Of a stretch of DNA of 26,091 bases, positions 24,128-26,091 are shown piece after piece. The translations under genes and the position numbers were made by a program. The DNA comes from JANMZR01 sp031383555. Lineage in GTDB: Bacteria; Bacteroidota; Bacteroidia; Cytophagales; Spirosomataceae. The notes beneath the pieces were generated by a model, which did not search any database, was not told the origin of the DNA, and worked only from the letters and a program-made list of their open reading frames with translations. Position 1 is the stretch's first letter, and each line of letters opens with the position of its first letter. Location: the NCBI GenBank assembly GCA_031383555.1, contig JANMZR010000137.1, positions 1 to 26,091 of the forward strand, read 5' to 3'.

Positions 24128-24157
24128 AAAAAAAAGCCTCAAACACGTGTTTGAGGC
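24128..24157 (-). terminator. Intrinsic terminator of ribonuclease G
   Basis: A perfect 22-base palindrome (24136-24157) is followed on the minus strand by eight T residues (24135-24128), 26 bases after the ribonuclease G stop codon. The start of the kinase gene lies about 34 bases beyond the T run. An A-rich side on the other strand gives weak potential for action in the plus direction too. Confidence 0.9.
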
Positions 24158-24182
24158 CTTAACTTTTTAGTTTTTCTTATTT

Positions 24183-25736
24183 TTAATTCGTTTCTATTTG
24201 CTCACTATGACTATTATAAAATTTGAATTCAGTTACTCCAACTGATGAATCTTGTACAAGATTAACCCAAGTTTTATATTTTATAAACCACTTTAACCTT
24301 TTTGAAGGAAATCCTTTTGTAAAATAGGCATATATAAATGGATGTACAGTAAGTGATATACCTTTTTCGTTTTGCTTTCGTAATATGTAATCAATATCTG
24401 TCTCTATTTGGTCGGTTACAACAATACTTGCTGTAGTGGTTCCTGTTCCATTACAAGTTGGGCAAACTTCTTGAGTGATTATATTCATTTCAGGCCTAAC
24501 TCGCTGACGAGTTATTTGCATTAGGCCAAATTTTGTAAGCGGCAAAATAGTAAATTTGGATCGATCCCCTTTCATTTCATCTCGCATGATATCTTGAATG
24601 GCTTTTTTATTTTCCATTTTTTTCATATCAATAAAGTCAATCACAATAATTCCGCCCATATCACGCATTCTCAATTGGCGTGCTATTTCCTTTGCCGCTT
24701 CAGTGTTTACAATTAGGGCTGTTGACTCTTGGTTCTCTTGATTTACGGATTTATTCCCACTATTAACATCTATAACATGCAGTGCCTCAGTGTGTTCTAT
24801 TATTACATAGCCCCCGCCAGGCAAACTTACCGATTTGCCAAATACCGCTTTGAGTTGTTTTTCTATGCCATATTGCTCAAATATTTTAGACTTTCCAGTG
24901 TAAAACTTTACAATTTTTTCTTTTTCTGGGGCAATAATATGAATGTATGCCTTTGTTTCTTCGTATATTTCTTTGCTATCGATAACTATACTTTCGTAGT
25001 CGTCGTTTAGCATATCACGCACAATTGCCGAGGTACGGCTTAGTTCACCTATAATTTTTTCACGAGGTTTGGCTTCTTTTAAAAGCTGTATTCCTGCCTC
25101 CCATTTGGCAATCATTGAGTTCAAATCTCGTTCGAGGTCGTCAACAGGTTTACCTTCAGCAACGGTTCTAACAATAACTCCAAAATTGGCTGGTTTTATC
25201 GAGTGCATTAATTTTTGCAATCGATTTCTTTCAGATTTGTTGGTGATTTTTTTGGAAATATTTACGGCTTGGCCAAGGGGAACTAATACTAAAAAGCGCC
25301 CCGCAATTGAAATATCACATGAAAGTCTAGGACCTTTAGTAGAAATAGGTTCTTTAATAACTTGAACCAAAACTGGTTGATTACGGTCTAGTACTTCAGA
25401 AATTTTACCGAATTTATCGGTTTCTGTTTCGTAAACAAGGCCCTCAAGTTTTCCTGTATTATTGCGCTTGGCGATAGTGTCTTTAACCAAGCGCCCCATT
25501 GTTTTTATATTGGAGCCAAGGTCATGGTAATGTAGGAAGCCGTCTTTTTCGTGTCCGATATCAATAAAAGCGGCGTTCATGCCGGTGTTCAATTTTTTTA
25601 CTGATCCTAAATATATATCGCCAACTGAAAAGTGTGGCTCGTTTGCCTCCAAATGATATTCAACCAGCCGTTTATCTTGCAAAAGGGCTATGCGATCGTC
25701 TTTCGGAGTAGAATTTATGATTAATTCATTACTCAC
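24183..25736 (-). CDS. rng: Ribonuclease G/E family endoribonuclease
   Basis: This enzyme cleaves single-stranded RNA with 5'-end sensing, in rRNA maturation and mRNA decay. It has 517 aa, the short RNase G-like form without an RNase E scaffold tail. An S1 RNA-binding domain covers about 35-130 (VGDIYLGSVKKLNTGMNAAFIDIG). The catalytic magnesium residues are Asp323 (HVIDVNSG) and Asp367 (IVIDFIDM). The zinc-link motif CPTCNGTG has Cys425 and Cys428. The start codon is GTG at 25736; the nearby ATG is out of frame. The tiny basic gene upstream is the normal Bacteroidota neighbour. A terminator-like hairpin lies 40 bases before its start. Confidence 0.95.
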   Translation of the reverse strand: MSNELIINSTPKDDRIALLQDKRLVEYHLEANEPHFSVGDIYLGSVKKLNTGMNAAFIDIGHEKDGFLHYHDLGSNIKTMGRLVKDTIAKRNNTGKLEGLVYETETDKFGKISEVLDRNQPVLVQVIKEPISTKGPRLSCDISIAGRFLVLVPLGQAVNISKKITNKSERNRLQKLMHSIKPANFGVIVRTVAEGKPVDDLERDLNSMIAKWEAGIQLLKEAKPREKIIGELSRTSAIVRDMLNDDYESIVIDSKEIYEETKAYIHIIAPEKEKIVKFYTGKSKIFEQYGIEKQLKAVFGKSVSLPGGGYVIIEHTEALHVIDVNSGNKSVNQENQESTALIVNTEAAKEIARQLRMRDMGGIIVIDFIDMKKMENKKAIQDIMRDEMKGDRSKFTILPLTKFGLMQITRQRVRPEMNIITQEVCPTCNGTGTTTASIVVTDQIETDIDYILRKQNEKGISLTVHPFIYAYFTKGFPSKRLKWFIKYKTWVNLVQDSSVGVTEFKFYNSHSEQIETN

Positions 25737-25775
25737 GTTGAAGCTTGTATTTTAAAACTATGTCAATTATGGAAT

Positions 25776-25812
25776 AAAAACGCTAAGCCATCCCTTTTAT
25801 AGAGATAGCTTA
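25776..25812 (-). promoter_or_regulatory. Hairpin with U tract in the ribonuclease G leader
   Basis: On the minus strand 25812-25802 pairs with 25794-25784 in an 11-base stem that needs two G-U pairs, so it forms only in RNA of this strand. The loop has seven bases. After GCG come five T residues (25780-25776). It lies about 40 bases before the GTG start. It may terminate early transcripts or act as a leader structure; autoregulation through the 5' leader is known for E. coli RNase E, and a parallel here is inference. Confidence 0.5.
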
Positions 25813-25958
25813 TGAAATTGATAATTTTATTGGGATTATTAACTAAAAACGAAGAAGTTTCTAATAATTAATTTGAAATAACTAGGTTATTAAACCCAAA
25901 AAAATTCGATTCAGAAAAAGATTCTATAGATCTATTTTTCCAATAGTAGTCAATTATA

Positions 25959-25990
25959 ATATTTTCAGCTTATTAAAAAGCTGAAAATAT
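25959..25990 (-). terminator. Possible terminator after the small basic protein gene
   Basis: A perfect 13-bp stem (25959-25971 with 25978-25990) closes a six-base loop, 12 bases after the stop of the small gene. The stem is AT-rich on its outer part. The minus strand lacks a good U tract afterwards (TTATAATTG), so termination is uncertain; it could instead stabilise the 3' end of the small mRNA. The 25737-25958 stretch otherwise holds only the ribonuclease G leader. Confidence 0.5.
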
Positions 25991-26001
25991 CATTTTAAAC
26001 A

Positions 26002-26091
26002 CTATTTTTTCTTATGTCTATTTTTTCTTAGGCGTTTTTTTCTTTTGTGAGTAGCAATTTTATGTCGTTTTCTTTTTTTACCGCAAGGCAT
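26002..26091 (-). CDS. 29-residue Lys/Arg-rich protein, bS22/mS38 (DUF1713)-like
   Basis: The frame from the ATG at 26091 codes for 29 residues, starting MPCGKKRKRHKIATHK and ending in RKNRHKKK, then TAG. Over half of the residues are Lys, Arg or His. The RLRKNRHK tail resembles the AURKAIP1/COX24 C-terminal family (DUF1713), which includes mitochondrial mS38 and small bacterial ribosomal proteins such as bS22. In Bacteroidota a near-identical tiny gene is commonly found just upstream of the RNase G gene, so this is a real conserved gene rather than chance. The predicted role is as an rRNA-binding ribosomal component. The start codon coincides with the last three bases of the window, so its promoter is not visible. 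Confidence 0.8.
   Translation of the reverse strand: MPCGKKRKRHKIATHKRKKRLRKNRHKKK

Noticed and set aside
1..26091. CRISPR array, tRNA/rRNA genes, prophage or insertion-sequence ends
   Set aside because: I looked through the intergenic stretches and saw no spaced direct repeats, no cloverleaf with a GGTTCGAATC-like arm, and no transposase or phage structural gene.

Overview
The window looks like Bacteroidota, most likely Cytophagales (Spirosomaceae-like). The support is low G+C, TAnnTTTG-type promoter elements, few Shine-Dalgarno sites, a TonB-dependent receptor with a carboxypeptidase-regulatory-like N-domain, Tat-exported oxidoreductase and enolase-superfamily proteins, and the ribonuclease G / tiny basic ribosomal-type protein pair. 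This lineage call is inference; no rRNA or tRNA gene was seen.

Layout. 1-1863 (minus): a group IIC intron carrying an En-less reverse transcriptase/maturase. It is cut at its 3' end by the window edge and inserted directly behind the intrinsic terminator of the next gene. 1926-9192 (minus): TonB-dependent receptor, glutamate dehydrogenase, a secreted TPR protein and glnS. 9302-11711 (plus): a compact set of family-2 glycosyltransferase, formyltransferase and DUF3473-type polysaccharide deacetylase, probably for a surface glycan. 11781-12657 (plus): a two-gene toxin-antitoxin-like cassette, a small 84-aa protein overlapping an AbiEii-type nucleotidyltransferase. 12728-16375 (minus): three exported enzymes (enolase-superfamily dehydratase, RraA-like aldolase, CE1-type esterase) that could form an extracytoplasmic sugar-acid route. 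16451-18469 (minus): uvrB, preceded by a structured leader ending in a terminator hairpin. 18824-21155 (plus): secreted amidohydrolase and secreted metallo-beta-lactamase-fold hydrolase. 21263-25736 (minus): Tat-exported Gfo/Idh/MocA oxidoreductase, arabinokinase-like GHMP kinase and ribonuclease G. 26002-26091 (minus): a 29-residue, Lys/Arg-rich protein whose start codon is the last three bases of the window.

Most genes are ordinary housekeeping or carbohydrate-related genes. The least ordinary points are the intron placed exactly at a terminator, the AbiEii-like toxin with a non-standard small partner, terminator-like hairpins immediately in front of uvrB, ribonuclease G and the GHMP kinase, and the clustering of three signal-bearing enzymes. 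I found no CRISPR array, tRNA, rRNA, prophage or classical insertion sequence.
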